Source: Eubacteriales bacterium (GTDB lineage: Bacteria; Bacillota; Clostridia; Peptostreptococcales; Anaerovoracaceae). From it: 64,000 nt of DNA. Position 1 is the first letter of the stretch, and each line of letters begins with the position of its first letter. The notes under the pieces were generated by a model. That model did not search any database and was not told where the DNA came from. It saw nothing but the letters and a program-made list of their open reading frames with translations. Below, one piece after another: positions 36,159-44,452 of the stretch. The stretch covers positions 1 through 64,000 of the forward strand of contig JAQUUY010000002.1 of assembly GCA_028693645.1 (NCBI GenBank). The letters are read 5' to 3'. Position numbers and translations under genes: made by a program.

Positions 36159-36175
36159 CGCAAGAAGCATGCCAT
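36159..36175 (-). promoter_or_regulatory. Sigma-54 promoter of the acyl-CoA / decarboxylase block
   Basis: On the minus strand the sequence is TGGCATGCTTCTTGCGA. The -24 element TGGCATG and -12 element TTGC have GG and GC separated by 10 bases, and the sequence differs from the TGGCACG-N4-TTGCW consensus at two positions. Transcription would start near 36148, about 135 bases before the biotin-carrier gene. The sigma-54 activator encoded at 23.4 kb is the evident partner. Confidence 0.75.
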
Positions 36176-36187
36176 CACAAGCATTTA

Positions 36188-36412
36188 TTGTCCGGAATTG
36201 ATAATTGTTTGTCAATTCAGACATCTTTCTCCCTTTTTTGACCAGACATATCTTTGAATTTCAACAACTTTCGTGATTTTTATTATATTTGATCCTAAAA
36301 AAATATTTTTCTAAAGCTACTTTTTTTCTTTTGAGGGCTGAAGGTTTTTAAACTGTCCTCCTCGAAAGTGTACGGCAAACCGGACAACTGTACGGTTACT
36401 TGTCCGATTGTA
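36188..36412 (-). promoter_or_regulatory. Probable activator-binding array upstream of the sigma-54 promoter
   Basis: A TGT(A/C)CGG motif recurs: TGTACGG at 36369 and 36389 (exactly 20 bases apart), TTGTCCG at 36400, inverted CCGGACAA at 36380, and TTGTCCGG at 36188. CGGACAA (36381-36387) and TTGTCCG (36400-36406) form an inverted repeat around 12 bases. The main cluster lies about 195-235 bases upstream of the -24 box, a normal distance for sigma-54 enhancer sites. TTGTCCGG also occurs at 37888, ahead of the CoA-transferase gene. No gene is seen in 36015-36484. Confidence 0.55.
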
Positions 36413-36484
36413 TGACAAAAAAAAGACAACCCGCAGATTTGATCATTTTCAAATCCGCGGGTCGCCGCACAATGGTGCTTATTT

Positions 36485-37813
36485 TTATTTTTTCGTCCAG
36501 ATTCTAAGTTCTTTTGCTTCAGCAATCAGCTCATCTCTGAAGTCCGGATGCGCAATGGAAATCAATGCTTCCGCACGCTGCCAAGATGTCTTTCCTTTCA
36601 GATTGACCTTTCCGTATTCAGTCACGACGTACTGAACTCCCGGTCTGGTGTCTGTGATGATGGATCCCAAAGTAATCATACCCTTGATACGGGAATGTGT
36701 CTTTCCTTGTTTGTCTGTGAACGTCGAAGGCAAGCAGATAAAGGTTTTTCCGCCCTTTGAATTGTATGCGCCTTCAACAAAGTCAAGTTGTCCGCCGGCA
36801 CCGCTGATAATGTAGGGGCCTGCGCTCTCAGAGCAAACCTGTCCGGACAAATCGATTTCAACGCAGCTGTTGATTGAAATCAGCTGGTCAATTTTCGATG
36901 CCATGAACGGGTGATTGGTATAATCAACAGGATATGCCGCAATGGCCGGGTTGTCATTCATGAAGTCATAAAGCTTCTGTGAACCGGCAGCAAACGAATA
37001 TGCCATTCTGCCTTTATCAATATTCTTACGGCTTCCGTTGACTCTTCCCTTTTCGACCATATCAACAAAACCGTCAACCAACATTTCTGTGTGAATACCA
37101 AGATCTTTCAGGTCGGAATCTGCAATCATGGCGCCAAGGGCATTCGGCATTCCGCCGATACCAAGCTGGATGCAGGAGCCATCATGGATTTCAGATAAAA
37201 CGTGGTCTGCAATTTTTTTATCGATGTCGGAAGGTGTTGCTGACGGCAGGACAGGAAGTCCGCTGTGGCCACCTTCAACAATGTAATCGACTTTCGAAAT
37301 GTGGATATTATGTTCATAACCACCATGAACCTTTGGCATATCTTCATTTACTTCGACGATGACAGTACGTGCGCCATCGATTGCTGCCGCGTAGTGAGAA
37401 ATGGTAACACCAAAATTGAAGTATCCGTGAGCATCCATCGGTGCAACCTGAATCGCAACAACATCTGTCTGTCCGTTTTCTCTAATGTAACGCGGAAGTT
37501 CGGAATATTTGATTGGAAGATAAAAAGCCATATTCTTCTGTGCCAATTTACGTTCGTAGCCGCTCATATGCATGCTGTTCCATGTAAAATGGTCACGATT
37601 CGGATCATTTTCGATAAAAGGCAGGGGTTTCAGAATTACGCCTCCACGAAAATTAACATTTTCAAGTTCTTCTTTACGGCGATCGATTGCATCAGCCAAC
37701 AAGCCTGCAAAGCTTGCGCCCCACGCAAATTCGACCCAGTCTCCGCTACGAATTGCTTTTACAGCTTCATCGGCAGAAACGCACTTTTTTTTGTAATCAG
37801 CCATCATCGTCAT
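36485..37813 (-). CDS. Acetyl-CoA hydrolase/transferase family CoA-transferase
   Basis: This 442-residue protein is of the butyryl-CoA:acetate / 4-hydroxybutyrate CoA-transferase type. Motifs seen are [14 protein letters not shown], the glycine loop [10 protein letters not shown], the likely catalytic Glu in HTEMLVDG, and [18 protein letters not shown]. It moves CoA between acyl-CoA and a free acid without using ATP. The ATG at 37813 is chosen because GAGGTG lies six bases before it; in-frame ATGs 13 and 10 codons earlier (37852, 37843) lack a ribosome site. Placed upstream of the block, it could activate glutarate with CoA from butyryl-CoA or acetyl-CoA. The actual acid pair is unknown. Confidence 0.88.
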   Translation of the reverse strand: MTMMADYKKKCVSADEAVKAIRSGDWVEFAWGASFAGLLADAIDRRKEELENVNFRGGVILKPLPFIENDPNRDHFTWNSMHMSGYERKLAQKNMAFYLPIKYSELPRYIRENGQTDVVAIQVAPMDAHGYFNFGVTISHYAAAIDGARTVIVEVNEDMPKVHGGYEHNIHISKVDYIVEGGHSGLPVLPSATPSDIDKKIADHVLSEIHDGSCIQLGIGGMPNALGAMIADSDLKDLGIHTEMLVDGFVDMVEKGRVNGSRKNIDKGRMAYSFAAGSQKLYDFMNDNPAIAAYPVDYTNHPFMASKIDQLISINSCVEIDLSGQVCSESAGPYIISGAGGQLDFVEGAYNSKGGKTFICLPSTFTDKQGKTHSRIKGMITLGSIITDTRPGVQYVVTEYGKVNLKGKTSWQRAEALISIAHPDFRDELIAEAKELRIWTKK

Positions 37814-38093
37814 TTCATTCACCTCTACATTTTTATTTGGCATCAAAGACATAGAGTGTATTTGTTATCACCATGCTGTAAGCGTGATTGTCCGGTCAAC
37901 GTATACCAATTCCACGAAAATCTGATACACTGCTATCAACCTATACCGAAAAAACATTATGCCCCCGATTATAACAAGAGCATGCTTCATGGTGGCATAT
38001 TTATAACCTTTTTGTAATCATCTGTCAATGTTTTTTTTAAATTTCACGCCATCCCAAGGTGAAAATAATCATTTTTGCTACTTCTTCCACTTG
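37814..38093 (-). other. Upstream region of the CoA-transferase gene
   Basis: No gene is seen. TTGTCCGG at 37888-37895 repeats the motif found in the array at 36.2-36.4 kb. A loose sigma-54-like spacing (GG-N10-GC on the minus strand, 37995-38008) is present, but the -24 sequence is poor. No clear sigma-A promoter was picked out. Confidence 0.35.
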
Positions 38094-38876
38094 CTATAAC
38101 CATTGAATATCAGCAAGCTTATGCCTGTTTGGGACGTGAATATACTCCTCGTCTTGAGGGTATCCCATCATCAATGCACCATAAAAATCACAACCTTCCG
38201 GCAATTTCATCATTGTACGAAGCGCCGGAATCGTATTACTGAGCCTTGTCAAATACCCGGCCCAGCAAGTTCCGATGCCTTGGGCTTGAAGCATCAATTC
38301 CACTCCATATAAAGCGATAGCCGAATCTGTCGATGCGTTGATTGCAGTTTTCTTGGCATAAGCAAGCAGCAGAGTTTTTGCATTTCCAACGATTACATTG
38401 TTCCCTTTTTCAAGGATAGACATGATTTCGGGACTTTGCCCCGTTTCTTTAACATATTCAAGGATATGTTTCGTTATTTCATTGATTTTCTCAGTTCCCT
38501 CAATGACAATCCATTTTGTGGGATGTTGATTTTTTGCACTTGGCGCCCATGCCGAAATCTGAAGTGCCTTGTTTAAAATTTCCTTTTCTACTGCTTTCTC
38601 TGAAAAAAAGCGGTACGACCTCCGTTTCATCAAATGGCTTTCGAGCAAACTTGAAAAATCAGGAGGAAGGCAAGGCAAATTTTCTTCCAAAACACCCGGA
38701 AGATCCCCCAACTTGATTGCTTTTTCGGGGCAGGTGGCCGCACAGTGCAAACATTTCATACAGTATTTTTCTCGTGTTACGATTGGTTTATTACCGTGTT
38801 CCTCGAAAACTTTGAAGGGGCATACCGATACGCATTTCATACACCCAATACATTTTTCCGTATCAATAGTAATCAA
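38094..38876 (-). CDS. Ferredoxin-nitroreductase fusion protein
   Basis: This 260-residue protein has two N-terminal 4Fe-4S clusters (CIGCMKCVSVCP and CMKCLHCAATCP, residues about 9-55) joined to a nitroreductase-type FMN domain (from about 75: KRRSYRFF, SAWAPSAKNQHP, GIGTCWAGYL). Such proteins reduce FMN with ferredoxin-type electrons; natural substrates are mostly unknown. The start is TTG with AGGAG eight bases ahead. It stands about 16 bases after a small DUF5661-like gene. Confidence 0.88.
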   Translation of the reverse strand: MITIDTEKCIGCMKCVSVCPFKVFEEHGNKPIVTREKYCMKCLHCAATCPEKAIKLGDLPGVLEENLPCLPPDFSSLLESHLMKRRSYRFFSEKAVEKEILNKALQISAWAPSAKNQHPTKWIVIEGTEKINEITKHILEYVKETGQSPEIMSILEKGNNVIVGNAKTLLLAYAKKTAINASTDSAIALYGVELMLQAQGIGTCWAGYLTRLSNTIPALRTMMKLPEGCDFYGALMMGYPQDEEYIHVPNRHKLADIQWL

Positions 38877-38892
38877 ATATCTTTCTCCTAAC

Positions 38893-39195
38893 TTATACGA
38901 TCTGAATCTTCTTCCCTTTTGGATCTCCTTTAAAGGCTTCCATTGCGTGTTCCCAAGCCTCCAGCCCTATATCGTCATTGTAATAATAGGCGATTTCATT
39001 TAGGTGAGCGAGAGCAATTTTCCCTGTCATCAAGGGATCATCATTTGTTACATTTGTTTGGGCGTCGACTGTTCCGTGTTCTAATTCGATATTGAGCCCT
39101 TCCAAATATTCCTCCGGAGTAAAACCCACTTTGTCGAAGTCAATTCCTAATTTGCCGGCGATTTCCATCGCTTCAGGTAACGTAAACTTTTTCAT
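38893..39195 (-). CDS. DUF5661-like small protein
   Basis: This 100-residue soluble protein resembles DUF5661: an N-terminal FTLPEAMEIAGKLGIDFDK helix pair, ELEHGTVDAQTNVTNDDPLMTGKIALAHLNE, and an acidic, helical end. The ATG at 39195 has AGAAGGAGG seven bases before it, so earlier in-frame ATGs (up to 39285) are not used. Function unknown. It lies between ddh and the nitroreductase gene on the same strand. Confidence 0.75.
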   Translation of the reverse strand: MKKFTLPEAMEIAGKLGIDFDKVGFTPEEYLEGLNIELEHGTVDAQTNVTNDDPLMTGKIALAHLNEIAYYYNDDIGLEAWEHAMEAFKGDPKGKKIQIV

Positions 39196-39314
39196 AATAA
39201 GCCTCCTTCTTTTCATATCATACGACTTCCACCAACGCTTAGTCATTCTGATATTTTTTGGACGATAGCGGCGACTTCCGAACATTATTATACCATATTT
39301 TTTATATGATTGAT

Positions 39315-40304
39315 TTATATAATCGATTTTCTGATTTCTTCTGCTGATCTCGTTGACAAATAGGCAGGCGCAATATCCGCTACTGTTTTAGCTCCCGAAA
39401 CGCCCTCCTGATTCAAACGATAGGCCGCTCTTGAATACGCAATCAGAACATTTGCTGTAAAATCCGGATTGGAATCCAGCTCCATTTTATATTCAATTGT
39501 ATGATTGTGTTCCTCATTCAGGCCTGTTTTTCCGTAGCGAATTACGATTCCGCCATGGGGAAGACCTGCATGATTCTTTTCCAGTTCTTCTGCTGTAATA
39601 AAATGCACTTCCGTGTCGTAATCAGAAAAATAATCGGGCATCGTAACGATATCTTGCTCGATTTTCGCTTTGTCAGCGCCTTCCTCCGCGACGACAAAAC
39701 ACTCTCTTTTGTGCTTTTCCCTTGTCGTAAATTCGGGATTTTCGCCCCGTCTTACTGCATCAATTGCACTTTCAATGGGAACGGTATATTGCTTGGCATC
39801 TTTAACTCCGCTGACTCTTCTGATGGCATCGGAATGACCTTGACTGACGCCTTTCCCCCAAAATGTATAAGTATTCCCTTCAGGTAAAATCGCTTCGGCG
39901 AAAAGTCTGATCAAAGAAAACATTCCCGGATCCCAACCACTTGAAACGATACCAATTTTGCCTGCCTTGCTCGCATTGATGTCGATTGCATTATAATAAT
40001 CCGGAATCTTCGCGTGCGTGTCATAACCGTCAACGGTATTGAACATGCTTGCAAACAGAGGACCCTGCACAGGCATATCAGACATACTGCCACCGCACAA
40101 TACCATTACGTCGATTTTGTCGGTCATATTTTTTGCATCGTCAACATGGTAAGCCTTTGCGCCGTCTGTGATAATTTTTACCGTAACGGGGTCACGTCTT
40201 GTGAACACTCCGACCAATTCCATATCTTTATTCTGCCGAATTCCCAGTTCAACGCTCTTCCCAAGATTTCCATAACCCACGATCCCGATTCTTATTTTAT
40301 TCAT
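39315..40304 (-). CDS. ddh: meso-Diaminopimelate dehydrogenase
   Basis: This 329-residue NADPH-dependent dehydrogenase makes meso-diaminopimelate from tetrahydrodipicolinate and ammonia in one step, giving both lysine and the peptidoglycan cross-link residue. The Rossmann start GIVGYGNLGKSVE, GGSMSDMPVQGP, the substrate-site stretch SSGWDPGMFSL and GKGVSQGHSDAIRR all match Ddh. Length is normal. It is probably a single gene or leads into the DUF5661 gene. Confidence 0.95.
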   Translation of the reverse strand: MNKIRIGIVGYGNLGKSVELGIRQNKDMELVGVFTRRDPVTVKIITDGAKAYHVDDAKNMTDKIDVMVLCGGSMSDMPVQGPLFASMFNTVDGYDTHAKIPDYYNAIDINASKAGKIGIVSSGWDPGMFSLIRLFAEAILPEGNTYTFWGKGVSQGHSDAIRRVSGVKDAKQYTVPIESAIDAVRRGENPEFTTREKHKRECFVVAEEGADKAKIEQDIVTMPDYFSDYDTEVHFITAEELEKNHAGLPHGGIVIRYGKTGLNEEHNHTIEYKMELDSNPDFTANVLIAYSRAAYRLNQEGVSGAKTVADIAPAYLSTRSAEEIRKSII

Positions 40305-40413
40305 TTACTGTCTCCTCATATTTATACATTTTCAACGGGATTTATGTGCTATTATACCTAAAAATGCTGTCTCCGACAAGCGGTCAGCTTAAAACTATGG
40401 TTAAAAGTTCTGT

Positions 40414-40442
40414 TTGACAAAGAGAATTCATCTTGTTAGAAT
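40414..40442 (+). promoter_or_regulatory. Promoter of the riboswitch-controlled transporter
   Basis: TTGACA (40414-40419) and TAGAAT (40437-40442) are 17 bases apart. Transcription should start near 40449, 12 bases before the first aptamer. Confidence 0.85.
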
Positions 40443-40460
40443 CAAATTAATAGAAAAGCA

Positions 40461-40528
40461 ATATGGAACTGACGGATTAGTGGAAATAACCACATGGACC
40501 ATATTGGATAAAGTCGACCGTCTGGGCA
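40461..40528 (+). promoter_or_regulatory. ZTP (pfl) riboswitch aptamer 1
   Basis: The fold matches the ZTP/ZMP riboswitch. ATATGG (40461-40466) pairs with CCATAT (40499-40504), and GTGG/CCAC is an internal hairpin. GACGG (40471-40475) pairs long-range with CCGTC (40518-40522), which continues into the conserved CTGGGCA. The class senses ZMP/ZTP, the signal of low 10-formyl-tetrahydrofolate. Confidence 0.85.
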
Positions 40529-40558
40529 ATGTTTTCTTTGTTCAGGGCGGTTTTTTTT
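40518..40558 (+). terminator. Expression-platform terminator of riboswitch 1
   Basis: CCGTCTGGGCAA (40518-40529) can pair, with G-T pairs, to TTGTTCAGGGCGG (40538-40550), followed by eight T. It uses the same CCGTC bases as the aptamer, so ligand binding should block termination and turn the gene on. Confidence 0.8.
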
Positions 40559-40590
40559 ATTATCCGGAGCAAGAAAACAACTAAAAAATC

Positions 40591-40659
40591 CTATGGAACT
40601 GACGGATACTAGTGGAAAAACCACGTGAACCATAGGTGTTGAAGCCGACCGTCTGGGCA
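40591..40659 (+). promoter_or_regulatory. ZTP (pfl) riboswitch aptamer 2
   Basis: This is a second full copy 130 bases after the first. CTATGG (40591-40596) pairs with CCATAG (40630-40635), GTGG/CCAC forms the inner hairpin, and GACGG (40601-40605) pairs with CCGTC (40649-40653), followed by CTGGGCA. The core bases match aptamer 1, while the stem bases differ with compensating changes, which supports a real fold. Confidence 0.85.
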
Positions 40660-40697
40660 AAGAGGAATCACTCTGCTCAGATGGTCTATTTTATTTC
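40647..40697 (+). terminator. Expression-platform terminator of riboswitch 2
   Basis: GACCGTCTGGGCA (40647-40659) pairs with TGCTCAGATGGTC (40674-40686), allowing G-T pairs, and is followed by TATTTTATTT. It too competes with the aptamer's CCGTC strand. Confidence 0.78.
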
Positions 40698-40739
40698 CGA
40701 GCAGCCTCTTTCCACTTGTTGTAAGAAGGAGATGTTCGC

Positions 40740-41969
40740 ATGAAAAATCGTTGGTTGATCGCGTTATCTGCAATTGGAATCCATATCTGCATTGGCAGTG
40801 TCTACGCTTGGAGCGTTTTGACAAAACCAATCATGAGCCAGATGGGGTTTAGTCTAAAATCAACACAATGGACCTTTTCACTTGCCATTCTGTTTCTCGG
40901 CCTATCAGCAGCCTTTCTTGGAGGATTCGTTGAAAAAATGGGACCGCGAAAATCAGGGCTTTTGTCGGCATGCCTATTTGGCGCAGGCATGCTTGGAACC
41001 GGCTTAGCAATCTATTTGGGCAGTCTTCCCCTGATGTATCTATTCTATGGCGTGATTGGGGGAATGGGTCTTGGAATCGGCTACATTACACCGGTGTCAA
41101 CTTTGGTAAAGTGGTTTCCGAATCGTCGCGGTTTCGCCACAGGTCTTGCCATTATGGGCTTCGGATTTGCAAGCTTACTTGCCGGGCCAATTATGCAGCG
41201 CTTGATTGGATCCTATGGTCTAGTGCTTACATTTGTAATCTTAGGAATCATTTATTTGGCTATCATGGTTGCCGCTTCGCTGTATCTTGCTCCGCCGAAA
41301 AAGACAGAAACGTCCCTTGTAAATTCGCCGGTTCAGAAAACCACGAATTCTCTGACTCAGTTCACCGCAAAAGAAGTTCTTCGGGCATGGCAGTTTTACG
41401 CCCTCTGGTGCATCTTTTTTATCAATATCACCTGTGGGATTGGCCTCCTCAGCGTTGCCTCCCCTATGGCACAGGATGTAGCAAACCTGTCGCCTCAAGC
41501 GGCAGCCTCCATGGTCGGTCTGATCGGCCTGTTTAATGGACTCGGTCGAATTGCTTGGGCTTCTGTTTCAGACTACATTGGCCGGGGAACAACATATATT
41601 GCCTTCTTTTCCATTCAAATAATAGCCTTCTATCAATTATCTTCCACTACAAATGCTTTCGCCTTCCAACTCTTGGTTCTTCTTATCATTACTTGTTACG
41701 GGGGTGGATTTGCTGCGATGCCCGCATATCTCAGTGATTGTTTCGGTACCAAAGAATTGAGTGCGATTCATGGCAAAATCCTTACTGCTTGGGCTTCTGC
41801 CGGAATCGTCGGCCCCTTACTTGTCGCATGGATTCGAGAAGAAACCAGCAGTTATACAAGCACCTTGCATATTTTTTCAATCTGCTTTGTATTTTCCTTG
41901 CTCATTGCAATTTACTTGAAAGTAAAAACAAGCCCTCAACGCGCAAAAGAACTATGCCCTATCGAATAA
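40740..41969 (+). CDS. OFA-family MFS transporter (oxalate/formate antiporter type)
   Basis: This 409-residue, 12-helix major facilitator is of the OFA group. The opening GIHICIGSVYAWSVLTKPI, GMGLGIGYITPVSTLVKWFPNRRGFATG, and the second-half GLFNGLGRIAWASVSDYIGR are typical. Members move oxalate/formate or similar monocarboxylates. AAGGAG lies seven bases before the ATG. Two ZTP riboswitches precede it, so expression should rise when 10-formyl-tetrahydrofolate runs short; import of formate, the source of that one-carbon unit, would be a sensible response. It ends 11 bases inside the convergent flavoprotein gene. Confidence 0.88.
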   Translation: MKNRWLIALSAIGIHICIGSVYAWSVLTKPIMSQMGFSLKSTQWTFSLAILFLGLSAAFLGGFVEKMGPRKSGLLSACLFGAGMLGTGLAIYLGSLPLMYLFYGVIGGMGLGIGYITPVSTLVKWFPNRRGFATGLAIMGFGFASLLAGPIMQRLIGSYGLVLTFVILGIIYLAIMVAASLYLAPPKKTETSLVNSPVQKTTNSLTQFTAKEVLRAWQFYALWCIFFINITCGIGLLSVASPMAQDVANLSPQAAASMVGLIGLFNGLGRIAWASVSDYIGRGTTYIAFFSIQIIAFYQLSSTTNAFAFQLLVLLIITCYGGGFAAMPAYLSDCFGTKELSAIHGKILTAWASAGIVGPLLVAWIREETSSYTSTLHIFSICFVFSLLIAIYLKVKTSPQRAKELCPIE

Positions 41970-42585
41970 AGTTGGTATAAATAATGCGTTCTCTTTCGGG
42001 TTGTGGAACGCCTGCAGCTTTTCCTGCTTCAATGGATTTCAACAACCATGCCATGTTGTTTCCCAATATACGCATAATCTGCATCCCTTCCACATCCTGT
42101 TTGACCTCTTCAGCGTTGGTTCCATGAACCATATTCCAATACCGAGAGGAAACGACCGGCATATTGCTTATCGTAAAATATTTATTGATTTGATCAAAGG
42201 TCGCAGTAGTCCCTGCACGTCTGGCACTGACAACTGCGGCCGCCGGTTTAAAGGCAAAGGCACCCGTTGTTATGTTGCTGTAGAATAAGCGATCCATGAA
42301 GGAACTCAACATTCCCGCGGCCGAGGCGTAATGTACCGGGCTGCCAAAAATAAAACCATCGGCTTGCAGAACCTTCTGCGAGAAATCATTTACGATATCA
42401 TCAATAACGCATTTTCCGGTTTTCAGACAAGAATGGCATGCCAGGCAGCCGGAAATCGGCTTTTTACCAATATGGAATAGCTCGGTCTCAATTCCTTGCG
42501 CTTGCAAAGCCTCCTCCACTGCGCTCAATGCGGTATACGTACAACCATTCACGTTCGGACTTCCATTCACTAATAATACTTTCAT
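41959..42585 (-). CDS. Iron-sulfur flavoprotein / NADPH-dependent FMN reductase-like
   Basis: This 208-residue flavodoxin-fold protein begins MKVLLVNGSPNVNGCTYTAL, the FMN-phosphate loop. It has the compact cysteine motif CLACHSCLKTGKC near residue 46, as in iron-sulfur flavoproteins, plus the GSPVHYASAAG motif. The ATG at 42585 is chosen because AGGAG lies nine bases ahead. It is downstream of the SDR gene on the same strand by 46 bases. Physiological substrate unknown. Confidence 0.85.
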   Translation of the reverse strand: MKVLLVNGSPNVNGCTYTALSAVEEALQAQGIETELFHIGKKPISGCLACHSCLKTGKCVIDDIVNDFSQKVLQADGFIFGSPVHYASAAGMLSSFMDRLFYSNITTGAFAFKPAAAVVSARRAGTTATFDQINKYFTISNMPVVSSRYWNMVHGTNAEEVKQDVEGMQIMRILGNNMAWLLKSIEAGKAAGVPQPERERIIYTNFIR

Positions 42586-42631
42586 CGCCAAACACTCCTT
42601 TCCTTGTTTTACTCTGTTACGAAATGTCGAT

Positions 42632-43414
42632 TTAGAGCCCTTTTGATTCGGGAATGAGCCCGCCGCCATCGAGTACGATTGCTGCGCCTGTAATAAAACC
42701 GGCTTCATCACCGGCAAGATAGGCCGCCAAATAGCCGACATCCTGCGGCACACCAAGACGTCCAACCGGAACACCTTGTCTCAGCAATTCTATAAAATGT
42801 TCCGGATTCTCCGGTTCTTGTTCGTTGGCATATTTTTCAATCATGGGAGTCAGAATGCATCCCGGGCAAATCATATTTGAGGTGATACCGTTGCCGGCAA
42901 ATTCGACCGCCAAACTCTTTCCGAAACCGATTAAAGCGGCTTTGCTCATTGCATACGCGGTATCTCCGCCATCAGAGACATAGTCGCCGGTTACCGATGA
43001 CAGAGTAATGATTCTTCCGTATCCGGCCTTTACCATATACGGCAGCACACACTGGGTAACATTCCAAGGTCCCTTGACATTGATATCCAGATTCGTGTTT
43101 AAATTTTCCTCCGTGGCCTCAAGAAAAGGAGCACATTCCATAACCCCTGCATTATTGACCAGAATATCTATCTTTCCATAGGCGACAATGGTTGCTTCGA
43201 CGGCCGCTTTTACCGCCGCCTTATCTCTTACATCAAGACGAAAACCGATTACATCCCAGCCCTTTTCTTTCATTTCCGCCACAACGCTGTCAACTTCCGG
43301 TCCCCTGCTTGCAACAGCGACCTTTACTCCTTGAGCCGCAAATGCTTCTACGATTCCCAGTCCATTGCCTTTTGTTCCGCCGGTAACGAACGCTACTCTG
43401 TTTTGAAAACTCAT
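42632..43414 (-). CDS. Short-chain dehydrogenase/reductase, UcpA-like
   Basis: This 260-residue SDR has the cofactor motif TGGTKGNGLG, NNAG at about 90, and the catalytic Ser, Tyr and Lys in SSVTGDYVSDGGDTAYAMSK. Likeness is highest to UcpA-type sequences (IDINIKGVWNVT-like stretch and CPGCILTPM). It probably uses NAD(H) or NADP(H) on a small alcohol or ketone. Gene neighbours (iron-sulfur flavoprotein downstream) give no substrate. Confidence 0.85.
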   Translation of the reverse strand: MSFQNRVAFVTGGTKGNGLGIVEAFAAQGVKVAVASRGPEVDSVVAEMKEKGWDVIGFRLDVRDKAAVKAAVEATIVAYGKIDILVNNAGVMECAPFLEATEENLNTNLDINVKGPWNVTQCVLPYMVKAGYGRIITLSSVTGDYVSDGGDTAYAMSKAALIGFGKSLAVEFAGNGITSNMICPGCILTPMIEKYANEQEPENPEHFIELLRQGVPVGRLGVPQDVGYLAAYLAGDEAGFITGAAIVLDGGGLIPESKGL

Positions 43415-43479
43415 TTTCTTTCTCCTTCCGCAGTCATCGCGTTATACAACTACTATTTTCCCTAATTTGCTAAGTATAT

Positions 43480-44442
43480 TTAGAACCAGTATTTCGGAAT
43501 AATTTCCGTCGAAATGTCCTTTTCCCGAAACAAGGTCGACACAACTTCCTCATAATCAGCTATGCGCTCTGCTTTTTTAATCCTTTTCGCCTGCTTTGCA
43601 TGGTCCGGAAAAAGCAAAATCATGTAAGACCAGACCTCTTTCATTTTATGCAATAGATGGGTATCCCCGGAAAGCACTTTTTTGTAATCTGCATATATTT
43701 TATCATGGAATTCTTTCACAATCACTTTATCTGTTTTGTTGTCTCCTAAAATTGCGCCGATTAAGCCCGGATTGATGAGCAAGCCCCTCCCGAGCATCAT
43801 CGTGTCTACATCGGGAAAATCGCCGTGGAATCGTTCAAAGTCCTTAACAGAAAAAAGATCGCCGTTATAACAGACGGGATTTTTGCTGAGACTTAATGCT
43901 TCCTTAAACATCGCATGGTTCGGTTTGTTTTTGTAAAAATCTTTTTGTATTCTCGGATGGATAATCAGTTCCTCCATGGGATATTTGTTATAAATCTCTA
44001 TCAACTCATAAAATTCTTCCGGTTCATCTTTTCCTATCCTTGTTTTAATAGATATCTTTGTGACCGCTTCTTCGAAAACTTCTTCCAAAAATGCATTTAG
44101 TTCTTCTCTCATTGCGAGAAATCCTGCTCCTCGGTTTTTGGAAACTACAGTACGATAAGGGCAGCCTAAATTTAGGTTAATCTCGTCGTAGCTCAATTCC
44201 TTGATTTTCTTTGAAGTATGAATGAAATCCTTGGCATTGTTTGTCAGAAGCTGCGGAATCAGCACGATATTACCGTTGTTTTCAGGGAGGATATCCTTCA
44301 ACTCGCGATTTTTGTAGCGATCGCTTTGATTGGCAAAAATAAATGGCGCAAAATATTTATCGACATGATTGAACAAGGAGTGGTGCGCGTTTCGATAAAT
44401 GTAGCCGGTCAGTCCCTCCATTGGGGCAAAATAAAATTTCAT
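43480..44442 (-). CDS. tRNA-dihydrouridine synthase
   Basis: This 320-residue FMN enzyme of the Dus family reduces uridine to dihydrouridine in tRNA. It has the N-terminal APMEGLTGYIYR, the catalytic Cys in NLGCPYRTV, and LGRGLLINPGLIG for FMN phosphate. The ATG at 44442 has AGAGGGCC just ahead; a start 13 codons upstream has none. It follows a small DUF1285-like gene by 10 bases. Confidence 0.9.
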   Translation of the reverse strand: MKFYFAPMEGLTGYIYRNAHHSLFNHVDKYFAPFIFANQSDRYKNRELKDILPENNGNIVLIPQLLTNNAKDFIHTSKKIKELSYDEINLNLGCPYRTVVSKNRGAGFLAMREELNAFLEEVFEEAVTKISIKTRIGKDEPEEFYELIEIYNKYPMEELIIHPRIQKDFYKNKPNHAMFKEALSLSKNPVCYNGDLFSVKDFERFHGDFPDVDTMMLGRGLLINPGLIGAILGDNKTDKVIVKEFHDKIYADYKKVLSGDTHLLHKMKEVWSYMILLFPDHAKQAKRIKKAERIADYEEVVSTLFREKDISTEIIPKYWF

Positions 44443-44452
44443 AATAGGCCCT

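Noticed and set aside
36485-37852. Longer CoA-transferase starting at the ATG at 37852
   Set aside because: No ribosome site precedes it, while the ATG at 37813 has GAGGTG at ideal spacing.
37995-38008. Possible second sigma-54 promoter ahead of the CoA-transferase
   Set aside because: GG-N10-GC spacing is present on the minus strand, but the surrounding bases match neither TGGCACG nor TTGCW well. It would also place the TTGTCCGG motif downstream of the start.
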